A stretch of 64,000 bases of DNA. It comes from CBDCIS01 sp965217565. Its GTDB lineage: Bacteria > Chloroflexota > Dehalococcoidia > Lucifugimonadales > CATOSD01. Positions within the stretch are counted from its first letter, which is position 1. Each line of letters opens with the position of its first letter. The DNA lies in assembly GCA_965217565.1 (NCBI GenBank), contig CBDCIS010000010.1:1-64000 (forward strand), read 5' to 3'. The translations under genes were made by a program, and so were the position numbers. The notes under the pieces are model-generated. The model saw only the letters and a program-made list of their open reading frames with translations, was not told the origin of the DNA and searched no databases. Below, in pieces: positions 1-8,199 of the stretch.

Positions 1-2
1 CC

Positions 3-989
3 ATGCCGACGCTGAGCAACACAGCCCTGGACCGGATAGACCGTGGGGACGTGCTGCGAGTCCTCACCCCGATTTGGACGACCAGGCCGGAGACGGCCCG
101 ACGAGTGCGTCAACGGATGAGAACCGTCTTCCGATGGGCAATGGCGCACGAGTTCATGGAGACCAACCCCGCGGGTGAGGCCATCGACGGCGCGTTGCCC
201 CCCATGCCGAAGGTGAAAGCACATCTGAGGGCGCTGCCCTATCAGGAAGTCGGGTCAGCGCTCAAGACCGTTGAAGCCTCCCAAGCCTCAATCCCGGCCA
301 GGTTGTGCTTCCGGTTTCTGGTTCTCACGGCGGCGCGTTCCGGTGAGGCCAGGGGCGCCACCTGGGACGAGATAGACATGGAGGGCCAGGTGTGGCGGAT
401 ACCGTCCGAGCGGATGAAAGCAGGCGTAGAGCATCGGGTACCCCTGAGCAGGCAGGCAATCGAGCTGCTTGGCGAAGCGTCTTCCTTGCGCGATGAAACC
501 AGCCTGGTGTTCCCGTCGCCGCTGAAGGCGGGGGCGCCGATGTCCGACATGACGCTGACGAAGGTTCTCCGTTCAACCGGGCTGGCGGAACGCGCGACCG
601 TCCACGGGTTCCGCAGCAGCTTCAAGAACTGGACGCTGGAGCAGACGGACGCGCCCTGGGCTGTTTCAGAGGCGGCGCTTGCCCATATCCTGGGCAACTC
701 GACCGAACAGGCCTACGCCAGGTCCGATCTGTTCGAGCGCCGCCGCGCGCTGATGCAGCTGTGGGCGGACTACCTGACCGGACAACTTCGAGGGAAGTCG
801 GAACGGCAAGACCCAGTCGCCGGTTCCGGTCATGCAGGCCGCATCCAGGCGGCATTGGGCGGGCCAATGTCACCCGTAGCCACCGGCCGGGACTCCAACC
901 AGAGCGTGATGTCGCTCGCCCTCCACCTGACGGCAGCGGAGCCGACCTTTACGGGCCGCGGGAATTCACCCTCCTGCATTAGCCTATAG
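3..989 (+). CDS. P4-type tyrosine integrase, 5' truncated by window edge
   Basis: Site-specific tyrosine recombinase of the kind that integrates P4-like islands. Counting from the first visible Met, the catalytic residues are Arg112 (ARSGE), His201-x-x-Arg204 (HGFR), His228 (AHILG) and the nucleophile Tyr238 (QAYARSD). The N-terminal DUF4102-like arm domain is missing, so the gene probably starts left of the window and the ATG at 3 is likely internal. Family members usually end soon after the segment read here as residues 251-260 (MQLWADYLTG). Here the frame runs about 65 residues further, antisense through the convergent alpA-like gene, so the normal stop may be lost. It marks the left part of an island. 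Confidence 0.85.
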   Translation: MPTLSNTALDRIDRGDVLRVLTPIWTTRPETARRVRQRMRTVFRWAMAHEFMETNPAGEAIDGALPPMPKVKAHLRALPYQEVGSALKTVEASQASIPARLCFRFLVLTAARSGEARGATWDEIDMEGQVWRIPSERMKAGVEHRVPLSRQAIELLGEASSLRDETSLVFPSPLKAGAPMSDMTLTKVLRSTGLAERATVHGFRSSFKNWTLEQTDAPWAVSEAALAHILGNSTEQAYARSDLFERRRALMQLWADYLTGQLRGKSERQDPVAGSGHAGRIQAALGGPMSPVATGRDSNQSVMSLALHLTAAEPTFTGRGNSPSCISL

Positions 990-1060
990 ATCGTCGAGCG
1001 GCTCATCCCCGCGATTTTCTCAACCTCTCGACGCCTCAGCAGTCTGTCGCTCATTGTCAT
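830..1060 (-). CDS. AlpA-family DNA-binding regulator
   Basis: Small protein of 76 residues with a MerR-like winged HTH typical of AlpA/phage excisionase regulators: LLRRREVEKIAGMSRSTIYR, then GEFPRPVKVG and a second wing ending in WLESR. Such proteins activate or assist excision by P4-type integrases. The start at 1060 is chosen because a strong purine-rich ribosome site (AAGGGGGG) lies just upstream; the open frame itself extends further without such a site. The gene converges on the integrase and overlaps its C-terminal extension by about 160 bp. Confidence 0.75.
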   Translation of the reverse strand: MTMSDRLLRRREVEKIAGMSRSTIYRLMQEGEFPRPVKVGSAAVRWRASDITLWLESRPVATGDIGPPNAAWMRPA

Positions 1061-1342
1061 CCCCCCTTCTTGCGCTCCAATTCGCACCGGCGAAACATTG
1101 GTCTTCCCGTGTTTGAGTGGGCCGCCGACGCCCGACGGATGGGGCGAGCACATGCGGCGTTCCGGTTCGGTCCCATCACTATCCTCCCGGAGGGTCACCT
1201 GGCAGCCCTCATCCATGAGGATGTGCAGCCCTCCCGGCATCCGGCGCACGCTCGGTTCCCCGGTGCAAACTCGTTCACCTCTTCGCGGGTTCATGGGAGC
1301 GGGGCGCTACAGAAGAGTGTGAACGAACCGTAGGACGTCCAT

Positions 1343-1628
1343 CACCTCCGCGCTTGACCGGGGACGCTACGACATCCCAATAGGGGAAAGTGTAGGCCGG
1401 CGCGACATCCAGGAGTGGGTCATTAAGTGGGGAGTTTTTCGAGAACTTATTTCGGCAGTCTCCCCTACGCGCGAGTCAAGCACCTCCGCGCTTGACCGGG
1501 GACGCCACGACGTCCCAACAGGGGAAAGTGTAGACTGGCGCGACGCCAAAAAGTGGGTCACAAAGTACGGCATTTTTGAAGACCTTGTATCGGCAGTCGC
1601 CCCTACGCGCGAGGCAACCACCTCCGCC
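1343..1628 (+). repeat. 138-bp tandem direct repeat (two copies plus a start of a third)
   Basis: Two consecutive copies start at 1343 and 1481, and a third begins at 1619 but diverges within about ten bases. The period is 138 bp, so a 46-residue unit is kept in every frame. On the plus strand, in the frame starting at 1323, differences between copies are mostly conservative: EWVIKWGVFRELISAV against KWVTKYGIFEDLVSAV, both followed by a PTRE motif. This suggests a formerly coding plus-strand repeat. That frame runs from 1323 to a stop at about 1734 without an ATG. No known family was recognised. The rest of 1061-1743 shows nothing I can name. Confidence 0.7.
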
Positions 1629-1743
1629 AGGGGTCCCGCTGTCTCCACCAGTCCATGCCCAGGGGAGGCACATTGGTGTCCGGGAACCGCGGGAGGCGGC
1701 CTCTCCCGAAAGGGGACGGGAGGGACCGTAGCCTGAGCGAGGC

Positions 1744-2661
1744 TCAGGCCTCAGTGGTATAGTATAGCCCGGTGCGTGCGGCGGTGGCCTCCACATATTT
1801 CCGCAACTCGGGCTCGAAAGACCTTTTCCAGGCGCGCTCTTTCCAGATGCGAATCACCGTCTCTTCGGAAAGCTCAATCGCCTCTGACACGATACGACAG
1901 CCCGAGACGTTACTGCCTCTCGGCGGTACTCCGACCCTGAACAGGACCTCGATGACGAAATGAACCTGGACGTCACGCTCGAGGTGGGCCCAATTGACGG
2001 GGCGATGGGATTGGCCAGACATCATGGCAGGACGCCACCGGAACCCGACAGCAACCTCCCGTAGCCACCTGAAGAGCGGGAGGGGAATGGCCTCTCCCCG
2101 GTCACTCAGGAGCTCACAGATCCACCAGAGAGCGTCGAAGTAGACCCGGTTGGACAGGGAGCGCTCAATGTAATCCGACAACTCGTCAGGGGAGCTCTCG
2201 CCGATGTGTGTTAGCAACTGGGTTCCAAGAATTGCTGAAACTGCTGCGGACTCGTACTCGGAGTCCAACTGGCTCGTGTCCGGGATGTCGGCCAGCAGTC
2301 CCCTGGCAACCCTCAGGCCCTCTCCATGAGAAGGGCGGCGTCTACTGTCCCGAGAGCCGCATCCCGCCCTCCGTCTGGCGGCCCGCCGAAATAGATCGCT
2401 GAGAAGTTGACCTTCTGGAAAGTCCGGCCACCACTTCCTCGTCCCAGCTCTCATGCTGTCCACAGTGGCCTCGTCCTCAGCTTTCCTGTCACTCCGCTCC
2501 AGGGCCCGGGGAATGCGTTCATTCGCCTCCTCCTTGCCGAGTCCGCCGATCCCAGAGGCCGGGGGACTCAAAGCAACTTCTTCAATGACTTGCAGGCGCT
2601 TTTCCATGTCCCGCCGGATTATGCGATCAATCTCGGCGGCGCTTTCCAGTACCATTCTCAT
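1744..2661 (-). CDS. Hypothetical protein, 305 aa
   Basis: Not recognised. The start at 2661 is supported by a strong ribosome site (GGAAGGAGGG) about 8 nt upstream. Its ATGA overlaps the TGA of the preceding minus-strand frame, suggesting translational coupling. The N-terminal third is charged and probably helical (IDRIIRRDMEKRLQVIEEVA). The C-terminal half has features expected of a folded globular domain (DALWWICELLSDRG, HFVIEVLFRVG, VIRIWKERAWKRSFEPELRK). No signal peptide, membrane segment or catalytic motif is visible. It sits between the integrase end of the island and the small HTH/zinc-ribbon repeat family, so it is probably island cargo. Confidence 0.5.
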   Translation of the reverse strand: MRMVLESAAEIDRIIRRDMEKRLQVIEEVALSPPASGIGGLGKEEANERIPRALERSDRKAEDEATVDSMRAGTRKWWPDFPEGQLLSDLFRRAARRRAGCGSRDSRRRPSHGEGLRVARGLLADIPDTSQLDSEYESAAVSAILGTQLLTHIGESSPDELSDYIERSLSNRVYFDALWWICELLSDRGEAIPLPLFRWLREVAVGFRWRPAMMSGQSHRPVNWAHLERDVQVHFVIEVLFRVGVPPRGSNVSGCRIVSEAIELSEETVIRIWKERAWKRSFEPELRKYVEATAARTGLYYTTEA

Positions 2662-2951
2662 CTGCAGGTCCCTCCTTCCGGTAACGCGCTCCTCCCCTCC
2701 CTCGGGCGGCACCCGAGGTCTGGGACGCCACATCGAATATACGCCGTCTCACCGGCGTGCCTCAGGGCGTCCGAGAGGACCGCGCTGGCGAGGTGGGGGC
2801 CGCCCGGCCGGCAGCGGACTGTGGAGCGAACCATCTCGCCCCGGCGGTCCATCACCCACTCTTTGAGACCGTGCATGGCGCACGCGCAGCCGTACGGCTC
2901 GACTAGCCGCCTGGTGCACTCCCCAGCCTCCTTCCGGCTTCCCGGCAGCAT
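2658..2951 (-). CDS. Possible small cysteine-rich protein
   Basis: A frame of about 97 codons from the ATG at 2951; the same frame is open back to 3095. Its TGA overlaps the ATG of the next gene as ATGA, the main reason to take it seriously. It contains several cysteines (CTRRLVEPYGCACAMHG) but no recognisable domain. The bases before 2951 have no clear ribosome site. The high GC content keeps many frames open here, so this may not be a gene. Confidence 0.25.
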   Translation of the reverse strand: MLPGSRKEAGECTRRLVEPYGCACAMHGLKEWVMDRRGEMVRSTVRCRPGGPHLASAVLSDALRHAGETAYIRCGVPDLGCRPREGRSALPEGGTCR

Positions 2952-3308
2952 AGTACAATAGTACAAGTGTATGCCTGGGTCTGCACTGTTCGCAAGTCGT
3001 GCGCGAGCCGGGCGGCCCCTGAACTGCGACAATTGCCTTTGCCGGTCTTTGAGGACGATCGTCTGGTACCCAGGAGGTGACAGATTGGTCATCAACAGGT
3101 CGTTCTACTGAGGCAGAAGCTAATGGAATGAAGCTCACGCGCCCTTCGCGGCGTAGGCGCATACGGGCCCACGCCCTGGGCGCGGCCGCCTGTAGCGTGG
3201 TGGCTGGCCGCCGGAGCCTGTGGTGGGGCGCAAGAATGTGGCGCCGAGGCGGCTTGGCGCTCTCGCGCGAGAAGATGAGCCTTAACCCCTTGTATAAATA
3301 AATAATTC

Positions 3309-3320
3309 TAGGCCCATCGG
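3309..3320 (+). promoter_or_regulatory. Conserved TAGGCCCATCGG box, copy A
   Basis: One of four exact copies of TAGGCCCATCGG in the window (also 5407-5418 on the minus strand, 8390-8401 and 8637-8648). It is preceded by CTTGTATAAATAAATAATTC and followed by a T-rich stretch, and it lies upstream of a small HTH reading frame. It could be an operator, a terminator-linked element or an end sequence of the repeat family. Confidence 0.5.
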
Positions 3321-3458
3321 TTTTTATATAGGGACGGATATGGCGTCTCTGTGTCTGTGCGTTTCGCCTGTGCTGAACAATTGTCTTGTAGTCTGTTTGG
3401 GAGGTTGTTCGATGACTCTCAGTTTGAAGCGTCGGGGAATCCTTGACTCGCGGAAGTT

Positions 3459-3737
3459 GTGCACAGGGCCGGCTACTCAATTGGCAAGCTTGCGAAGTCT
3501 TTTAGCCGCGCGGAATCTACCATCGCGCCGTGTGTATGGCAACGCCATCGGCGTGTTGCCCGACCTGCCCCGTCTCCCCGGCCGACACCGAGACCGCTCC
3601 AGGCGGCCCAGCGCGCCCGTCCTTGTGCGCTGTTTATACCGCGACTTGGCAAGACCCCGACGAACCTATTTATACCAGTTTATACCAGAATTGGAGCACA
3701 ACATGCCCACAACGACAACCATATGCCCAGCCTGTAA
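3459..3737 (+). CDS. Small HTH protein of the repeat family, copy A (frame uncertain)
   Basis: The readable core is GYSIGKLAKSFSRAESTIA, an HTH of the style seen in IS30-like transposases and small regulators. The ORF starts with GTG at 3459, but an overlapping frame beginning at the ATG at 3411 (MTLSLKRRGILDSRKL) may be the true N-terminus joined by a frameshift. After the HTH, copy A changes frame relative to copy B (RRVYGNAIGV), so this copy is probably damaged. The C-terminal half is low-complexity Arg/Pro sequence and may not be translated. Confidence 0.35.
   Translation: MHRAGYSIGKLAKSFSRAESTIAPCVWQRHRRVARPAPSPRPTPRPLQAAQRARPCALFIPRLGKTPTNLFIPVYTRIGAQHAHNDNHMPSL
3633..3686 (+). repeat. 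TTTATACC boxes, copy A (three)
   Basis: The octamer TTTATACC occurs at 3633, 3669 and 3679, the last two exactly 10 bp apart. The array lies directly upstream of the zinc-ribbon gene at 3703. Copy B has five boxes at the same place, so the array varies in copy number. Its one-turn spacing is what a cooperative operator or iteron would show. Confidence 0.6.
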
Positions 3738-3978
3738 CCGTCCTATCCCGCCAGGCTTTGAGGACAGCGCGCCGTCCGTCCAGACCGAAGCCAAGCGTTC
3801 GCCCTGGGGCTACACCTGGAGATGGGCGCTGTTCCCAATGACCTTTACACCGGTCCGCTTCGCCTCTTCCGCCGAACGGCCTGGCGACAACCACATCGGG
3901 GGGCTTCTCTGGATTATCGCCGCCGCGTTGACCGCCGTGCTCATCTGGGCATGGTGGAAGTTCGTCTGGTGGAAATAA
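3703..3978 (+). CDS. Small zinc-ribbon membrane protein, repeat family copy A
   Basis: A 91-residue protein with one N-terminal Cys pair (ICPACNRPIPP), a middle region, and a strongly hydrophobic C-terminus rich in Trp (GLLWIIAAALTAVLIWAWW) that should span the membrane. The start is supported by GGAG 8 nt upstream (TTGGAGCACAAC). It is nearly identical to the truncated copy at 9056, so the reading frame has been conserved between copies. Function unknown. It is followed after 30 bp by a second zinc-ribbon gene and may be co-transcribed with it. Confidence 0.6.
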   Translation: MPTTTTICPACNRPIPPGFEDSAPSVQTEAKRSPWGYTWRWALFPMTFTPVRFASSAERPGDNHIGGLLWIIAAALTAVLIWAWWKFVWWK

Positions 3979-4008
3979 CCCCACAACTCACGGACAGGAG
4001 ATTGAATC

Positions 4009-4410
4009 ATGGCACAGGTTCGTTGCCCCACGTGTGGCAGATTCAGGGCTTCCGAAAACCCTCACGACCATGCCGCGCAACAGGACGCGCCGCCCAAGCA
4101 GATAGTCTTGCCGCCACGCCGCCGCCGTGTGCCGGCGTCCGTGGCTATGGCGCGTGCGGTTGTCAGTCCCACGAGGAAACTAGGCCCGACGCTCCCACAC
4201 AGCGGCCTAGCCGTCCTGCTGTTAGCCCCCATGAGGAAACTCAGCCCGACGCGCCGACCGCGTCGTCTGCGCCGTATGGCTTCGACGATGGCGGATTCGA
4301 GGACGACGCCTTCACGCCGCCTGTCGTTCCCGCTCCCCTTGCGCCGCAACCACCGAACGCCGCTTTTGGGACGACTTCTCGGAAACCGCAACGCCCCAGG
4401 ATGGCTGTAG
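4009..4410 (+). CDS. Zinc-ribbon protein, probably frameshifted
   Basis: It begins MAQVRCPTCGRFRASENP after a good ribosome site (ACAGGAGATTGAATC), giving a CxxC knuckle like the upstream gene. Beyond about residue 45 this frame becomes Arg-rich. The overlapping frame reads an acidic, Pro-rich sequence with an internal repeat (SHEETRPDAPT and SPHEETQPDAPT, then FDDGGFEDDAFTPPVVPAP) that looks more like real protein. A frameshift near 4130 is therefore likely. Not assigned to a family. Confidence 0.4.
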   Translation: MAQVRCPTCGRFRASENPHDHAAQQDAPPKQIVLPPRRRRVPASVAMARAVVSPTRKLGPTLPHSGLAVLLLAPMRKLSPTRRPRRLRRMASTMADSRTTPSRRLSFPLPLRRNHRTPLLGRLLGNRNAPGWL

Positions 4411-5077
4411 AGCGGCGTTTCTCGCCCCGGTGTGTCTCTGGACACCTTTCGCCCTCGAAACGCGCTCCCAGCCCCGCCCTGGCGCGCCCCCGCCACGTCC
4501 ACGCGGGCGGCTGACCCTGCCTCGGAGCGGTCAAGGTCGTCCAGACCCAGGACCGTGGGCGAAGACCGCTCAGACCGCGCAGTCCCCCGCCGCCATCCTG
4601 GACTGAATCCTTGATGACGGCGCGGTCTTGTCGGTGAGGTCGTCCTCACCATGAGGTCGCCGGTTTCGGCGTTGGCGAGTTCCTCGAGCGCCCTATCGGG
4701 AAGTGCAACATTTCTCTCGGAAGTTTGTTGCATAGACGTGCCCCTCTTGTACATGCCGCGACCGCGCCGCCTACTGGCAGCCACCGAGCGGACAGGCGTC
4801 ATTGCAACATTTTCAGTCATTTCGTTTCACGTCAGACCCGCCGATTGAACTCCCGGGCCTTTTCGCGTCCGTGTTCTACGAAAAATAGAACGCTCAGAAG
4901 CCCATAGAGGCGTTTTTCCGGCCCGCCCAGTATCAATGGGGGGGACACACACACCCCTCCGGCCTGGGAAAACTCGCCTTGCCCCGTCCTGGCGCGCCAG
5001 GGGACGATTGCAAGGCAGGGTGGCAGGCGTGTCTAACGCATTCACCAGTGCGGCCAAAAATCTGCGTCGGGGTATAA
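4411..5077. other. No convincing gene
   Basis: High-GC stretch open in several frames on both strands. The minus-strand frame from 4820 starts plausibly (MTENVAMTPVRS, ALPDRALEELANAETGDLMV) but turns into low-complexity Arg/Ser/Gly sequence, and no family or ribosome site supports it. Probably decayed island DNA. Confidence 0.4.
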
Positions 5078-5362
5078 TCAGCGCCGAGACGCGGCGAGTG
5101 CATCCGGCCTGGGCCGAGCAACCTTGCGTTCCCTCGGCAGTGAGGGAACGTCGTCCATCTCAACCACGCGCTGATAACTGCGGCCATGAACCGCGGGGCT
5201 GATGGTAGATTCGGAGCGTCCATAGGCCGCCGCCAACTCGCGGATGCTGTGTCTCGCGAGGAACTGACGGCGCAAGGGGAAGGCGCGCAGTCCCCAGCGA
5301 TGGCGTCGGATGCGCGCCACCGCCGCCCTAACAGGACGCTTTCGCCGCCGAATCTTCCTCAT
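5078..5362 (-). CDS. Small HTH protein of the repeat family
   Basis: A protein of 94 residues with an Arg-rich N-terminus (MRKIRRRKRPVRAAVARIRR) followed by an HTH (HSIRELAAAYGRSESTIS) matching the HTH of the plus-strand repeats at 3459 and 8787. The first 35 residues resemble the plus-strand product starting at 8449. The start ATG lies in GATTCGACGATGAGGAAG, almost the same as the start region at 8449. The TAGGCCCATCGG box lies about 50 bp upstream. It may be the best-preserved regulator of this family here. Function unknown. Confidence 0.5.
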   Translation of the reverse strand: MRKIRRRKRPVRAAVARIRRHRWGLRAFPLRRQFLARHSIRELAAAYGRSESTISPAVHGRSYQRVVEMDDVPSLPRERKVARPRPDALAASRR

Positions 5363-5406
5363 CGTCGAATCACCCCAATAACGCGCTTAGGTTATAACTT
5401 AAAAAG

Positions 5407-5418
5407 CCGATGGGCCTA
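5407..5418 (-). promoter_or_regulatory. Conserved TAGGCCCATCGG box, minus-strand copy
   Basis: Exact copy of the box seen at 3309, 8390 and 8637, here upstream of the minus-strand HTH gene at 5362. The CTAG at its edge is the target site duplicated by the IS5 element at 5420. Confidence 0.5.
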
Positions 5419-5419
5419 G

Positions 5420-6225
5420 GTAGTGTTGACATTTCATCTTAGCCATATGAGAGCGCCGACAAAGTGGAGGAATCCGAGGTACCTATTTGCCAGCTTGTCG
5501 AATCGGGAGAAGATATGGCGGTAGTGCTGGATCTTGCCTATGAAGCACTCGACGAGATGCCGCTCTCGGTACAGATACTCATCGTGTGAGAGTAGCTCCC
5601 TTCGGTTCGAGCGAGGCGGGATCACCGGGGTAGTCCGGTTGCCGATGATCGACTCACGAAACTGGCGGGAGTCATATGCGCGGTCTGCAATCACATACTC
5701 ACTCTCCATACCGGATATGAGCGCCTCGGCCTGAGTGACATCGTGCTCTTGCCCTGCGGTCAATCTGAATCTCAACGGGTTGCCGAGGCCGTCGACACCC
5801 ACATGGACCTTTGTAGTGAACCCACCTCGGCTACGACCGAGGGCTTGAGATAGTTGACCACCGTTTTTTTGGGAGCGCCCGCAGCGGAATGGTGGGCCCG
5901 GACTATGGTAGTGTCGATGATCAGGTACTCCATGTCAGGGTCATCGATGAAATGCTGATGCATTCGTTCCCATATTCCGCCCTCACACCATCGGGCAAAC
6001 CGCTTGTAGACGCTGTTCCATTTCCCGTACTCGGAAGGCAGTAGCCTCCACGGCGCACCAGACCTGCTCATCCAGATGATGGCCTCGATGAACCGCTTAC
6101 AGTCGGACTCCTGTCCGACATACAAGTCTGGCTGACTACGAAGGAACTCCAACACCCGTGACCATTGTTCTGGAGATAGTGTAATTGCTGACATATACCC
6201 AGTATAATATAAATGTCAACACTAC
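5420..6225 (-). mobile_element. IS5-family element (IS427-like), complete
   Basis: An 806-bp element bounded by perfect 15-bp inverted repeats (GTAGTGTTGACATTT at 5420, its complement ending at 6225) and flanked by CTAG at 5416-5419 and 6226-6229. The CTAG duplication fits the target rule of many IS5-family members. It carries one transposase gene on the minus strand, expressed through a -1 frameshift. The insertion lies at the CTAG that overlaps a TAGGCCCATCGG box. Confidence 0.9.
5434..6194 (-). CDS. IS5-family DDE transposase, expressed by -1 frameshift
   Basis: Two overlapping frames make one transposase. The first (6194 to 5772) starts MSAITLSPEQWSRVLEFL and holds the DUF4096-like N-terminus and the first catalytic Asp (LIIDTTIVRAHHSA). 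The second frame continues as GRSRGGFTTKVHVGVDGLGN to a stop at 5434, with the second Asp in VIADRAYDS and the Glu region in RERHLVECFIGKIQHYR. The frames join at seven consecutive A residues on the coding strand (plus-strand T run 5864-5870), where a -1 slip connects APKK to NGGQLSQALGRSRGG. This is the arrangement known for IS427-type elements, so it is probably programmed rather than damage. Confidence 0.85.
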
Positions 6226-6470
6226 CTAGTATGAGAGTACACGGGCACTATGTCTGTTGGACTGAAGTCTTTGCGAATGTCGTTGAGGTTAGTCTCCTGA
6301 GTGAGTCGTTGTTGTTCCTGCCGTAACTTTGACAACCAAACCTCCCATTTGTGTTTGCATCCGCCCCTTGGAGGCGTGGGTTTGCATGTTGACGGAAATG
6401 TCCTGCCTCAACTCTTACTCCTGGCGAGTGTTGCACCCAGTCGGACCAACCGCCGCAGACCGGCGGCCCT

Positions 6471-6785
6471 CTACAACGTGCTTACTGGCTGATGGGGCCG
6501 GATGCTGTTAATCTGCTCCCCCTCGGCGCGTTGGGTCTGGTAGAGGTCCCAACGGAGTTGCAGGCTCATCCAGAAATCGGGAGACGTGCCGAGGAACCTG
6601 GAGAGCCGTAATGCCGTGCTGGGAGTGACCCCGCGTTTCCCGCGGACGACCTCGTTGACCCGCTGAAAGGGGACCTGGATTGCGTTGGCCAAGTCGCGCT
6701 GGGTCATGCCGAGTGGGAGAAGAAACTCTTGCAGCAACATCTCGCCTGGGTGAGTAGGCTCCCGGTCGGTGGGGACGCGCACCAT
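6471..6785 (-). CDS. higA: HigA-type antitoxin
   Basis: A protein of 104 residues of the HigA addiction-module antidote family. It has the hallmark N-terminus PTHPGEMLLQEFLLPLGM and an Xre-type HTH (MTQRDLANAIQVPFQRVNEV, then TPSTALRLSRFLGTSPDFW). It binds and neutralises the HigB toxin and represses its own promoter. It lies 15 bp after the toxin gene with a ribosome site GAAAGGAGAA. The C-terminal tail after LYQTQRAEGEQINSIRP appears slightly extended. Toxin-first order is usual for higBA. Confidence 0.9.
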   Translation of the reverse strand: MVRVPTDREPTHPGEMLLQEFLLPLGMTQRDLANAIQVPFQRVNEVVRGKRGVTPSTALRLSRFLGTSPDFWMSLQLRWDLYQTQRAEGEQINSIRPHQPVSTL

Positions 6786-6800
6786 GTCTAGTTCTCCTTT

Positions 6801-7094
6801 CTAGTGGTAGTCGGTTATCTCTACTTCGACCGGACCCGCGTCGGTCCAAACGAAGCAGATGCGATACCTGTCATTGATGCGAATGCTATGTTGACCGCTT
6901 CGATCTCCGGCCAGTCCTTCAAGCCGGTTGCCGGGAGGTATGCGGAGATCTCTCAGAGCGGCGGCGGAATCGAGCTGGTCCAGCTTTCGCTGAGCCACAC
7001 TCCAAATAGCAGGAGGACAGGTCCGCCGCGCCGTTCGAGTGTCCTTGCCGTTGAAAACGTCCTCGGTGCCGCCGTCCCTGAATGAGATGATCAC
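6801..7094 (-). CDS. higB: HigB-type toxin (RelE/ParE superfamily)
   Basis: Ribosome-dependent mRNA interferase family, about 97 residues from a GTG start at 7094. The product then begins IISFRDGGTEDVFNG as in other HigB proteins. Conserved parts are ARRTCPPAIWSVAQRKLDQL, LRIPPGNRLEGLAGDRSGQH and SIRINDRYRICFVWTDAG. An in-frame ATG lies 42 bases upstream but adds residues not typical of the family. It is followed by its antitoxin gene, forming a two-gene operon inside the island, where such pairs stabilise the region. Confidence 0.9.
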   Translation of the reverse strand: MIISFRDGGTEDVFNGKDTRTARRTCPPAIWSVAQRKLDQLDSAAALRDLRIPPGNRLEGLAGDRSGQHSIRINDRYRICFVWTDAGPVEVEITDYH

Positions 7095-7163
7095 GATAAC
7101 ATGATAGCACGGCAGTCGTGTGTTAGCCATCAGCAAGAATGAGACACTGTGAGAGCCGAGAGA

Positions 7164-7466
7164 TCAGAGGTCTGATTGAGGTCTCGTCAGCTCCCTGAGG
7201 TCTCGGTTGTGCTGTCTTCGCCGTTCTATTGTTTGAGCCTGTACCTCTTTCCTTCGTCGTAGGATCTCCTGCCGCCTTCCCTTGGGGACGTCTGAGGGCA
7301 TCGCATACGGCAGTTGGTTTACGTCCTGCTTGAGGGTCTGGTGGTATCGCTCCAGCTTCCCGTTGGTCTGAGGATGGAAGGGAGTAGCCAGTATGTGCTT
7401 GATTCCCACCATATCCAGATAGTCCCTGAAGGCCCTGGATACATAGCCGGGACCGTTGTCGCTCAT
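7164..7466 (-). pseudogene. Integrase-core transposase fragment (IS3-like)
   Basis: The C-terminal part of a retroviral-type DDE transposase: SDNGPGYVSRAF (second catalytic Asp), then TPFHPQTNGKLERYHQTLK (catalytic Glu), followed by the short basic tail RRKEVQAQTIERRRQHNRDL. The N-terminal HTH and first Asp are absent; upstream DNA does not continue the family. A dead remnant. Confidence 0.75.
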
Positions 7467-8199
7467 TAGCCTGGTTCGGTCTGTTATCGGGACCTGGTGA
7501 TCGGCGACAATTAGATTTGCCGGTGCGACTACTGTTTTGCCGGTCTGTTAAGGCGACTATCTTCTACCCAGGAGGTAGAAGCTAATGGAAGGTAAGACAC
7601 TACAGGCAGCCGCATCGTCGGCCGCCATGAGTGAGAGATCGGCAAGGAAGCGGCAGCGAGGGTCGTTTCCGTCGGAGAGGCGGAAGGCCGGACGCAGCCG
7701 GAGGGCCAGGCCGGACACTTTAGTAGCGGATGTGTGAGAGAGTGGCTTCGAGCCTCTGCTACGGTCGGATCCCGAGGGTGAGCTGAGTGTGTCAACTCTC
7801 ATCGAGCCATTCGATGAGAGACACCCTGGCTGGGTCAGCGGCTCCCAGCTGAGGACGCTCCAGTGCCGTATCAGGGATTACAGGGCCCTGCACGGGCCGG
7901 TCAAGGAGGCGGATTTCCAACAGGAGCATCCGCCGAAGACTGCCGCACGTAGGCGCGTGCGCCCTTCACGCCCCACCGGCCCCGCAGTTTTCGTCCCAGG
8001 CGCTGCGGTGCGCGGCGGCCCTGCGACATGGTGGGGCCATCTTAGCCGAGGCGAGCAATGTGGCGATGGAGTATCTTCCTCTTACGCCGAAGGGCGAGCC
8101 CTAGCCGAGGCTGACGTCGCAATCGGTGCTTTGGGCACGCGCGCAAGAGACGCAAGGCGCGCGCATCGAGTGGGTAAAGCGGCGGCTGGCATGCTCGCA
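7467..8199. other. Mostly non-coding, mosaic of remnants
   Basis: No complete gene. At 7789-7922 (+) the frame reads FDERHPGWVSGSQLRTLQCR followed by IRDYRALHG, resembling the C-terminal end of some IS transposases, but nothing upstream continues it. ACCCAGGAGGTAGAAGCTAATGGA near 7567 matches the start of the long repeat at 3069 in split form. The rest is Arg/Ala-rich open sequence without support. Confidence 0.4.

Larger units (their letters stand above)
3127..3930 (+). repeat. Long dispersed repeat, copy A
   Basis: This stretch is repeated with high identity at 8200-9283. Shared parts, in order, are an Arg-rich segment starting AATGAAGCTCACGCGCCC, an AT-rich stretch with the TAGGCCCATCGG box, a small HTH reading frame, an array of TTTATACC boxes and a zinc-ribbon membrane-protein gene. 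Copy B carries an extra module of about 220 bp between two versions of the box. Similarity also starts weakly further upstream (ACCCAGGAGGT near 3069 and 7567). The mobile element type could not be identified. Confidence 0.8.

Noticed and set aside
1343..1628. 138-bp repeats as a CRISPR or att repeat
   Set aside because: Directly tandem with no spacers, and the repeat length fits coding units.
4062..4820. 252-aa minus-strand frame
   Set aside because: Plausible only for the first 60 residues; rest is low complexity and antisense to the zinc-ribbon gene.
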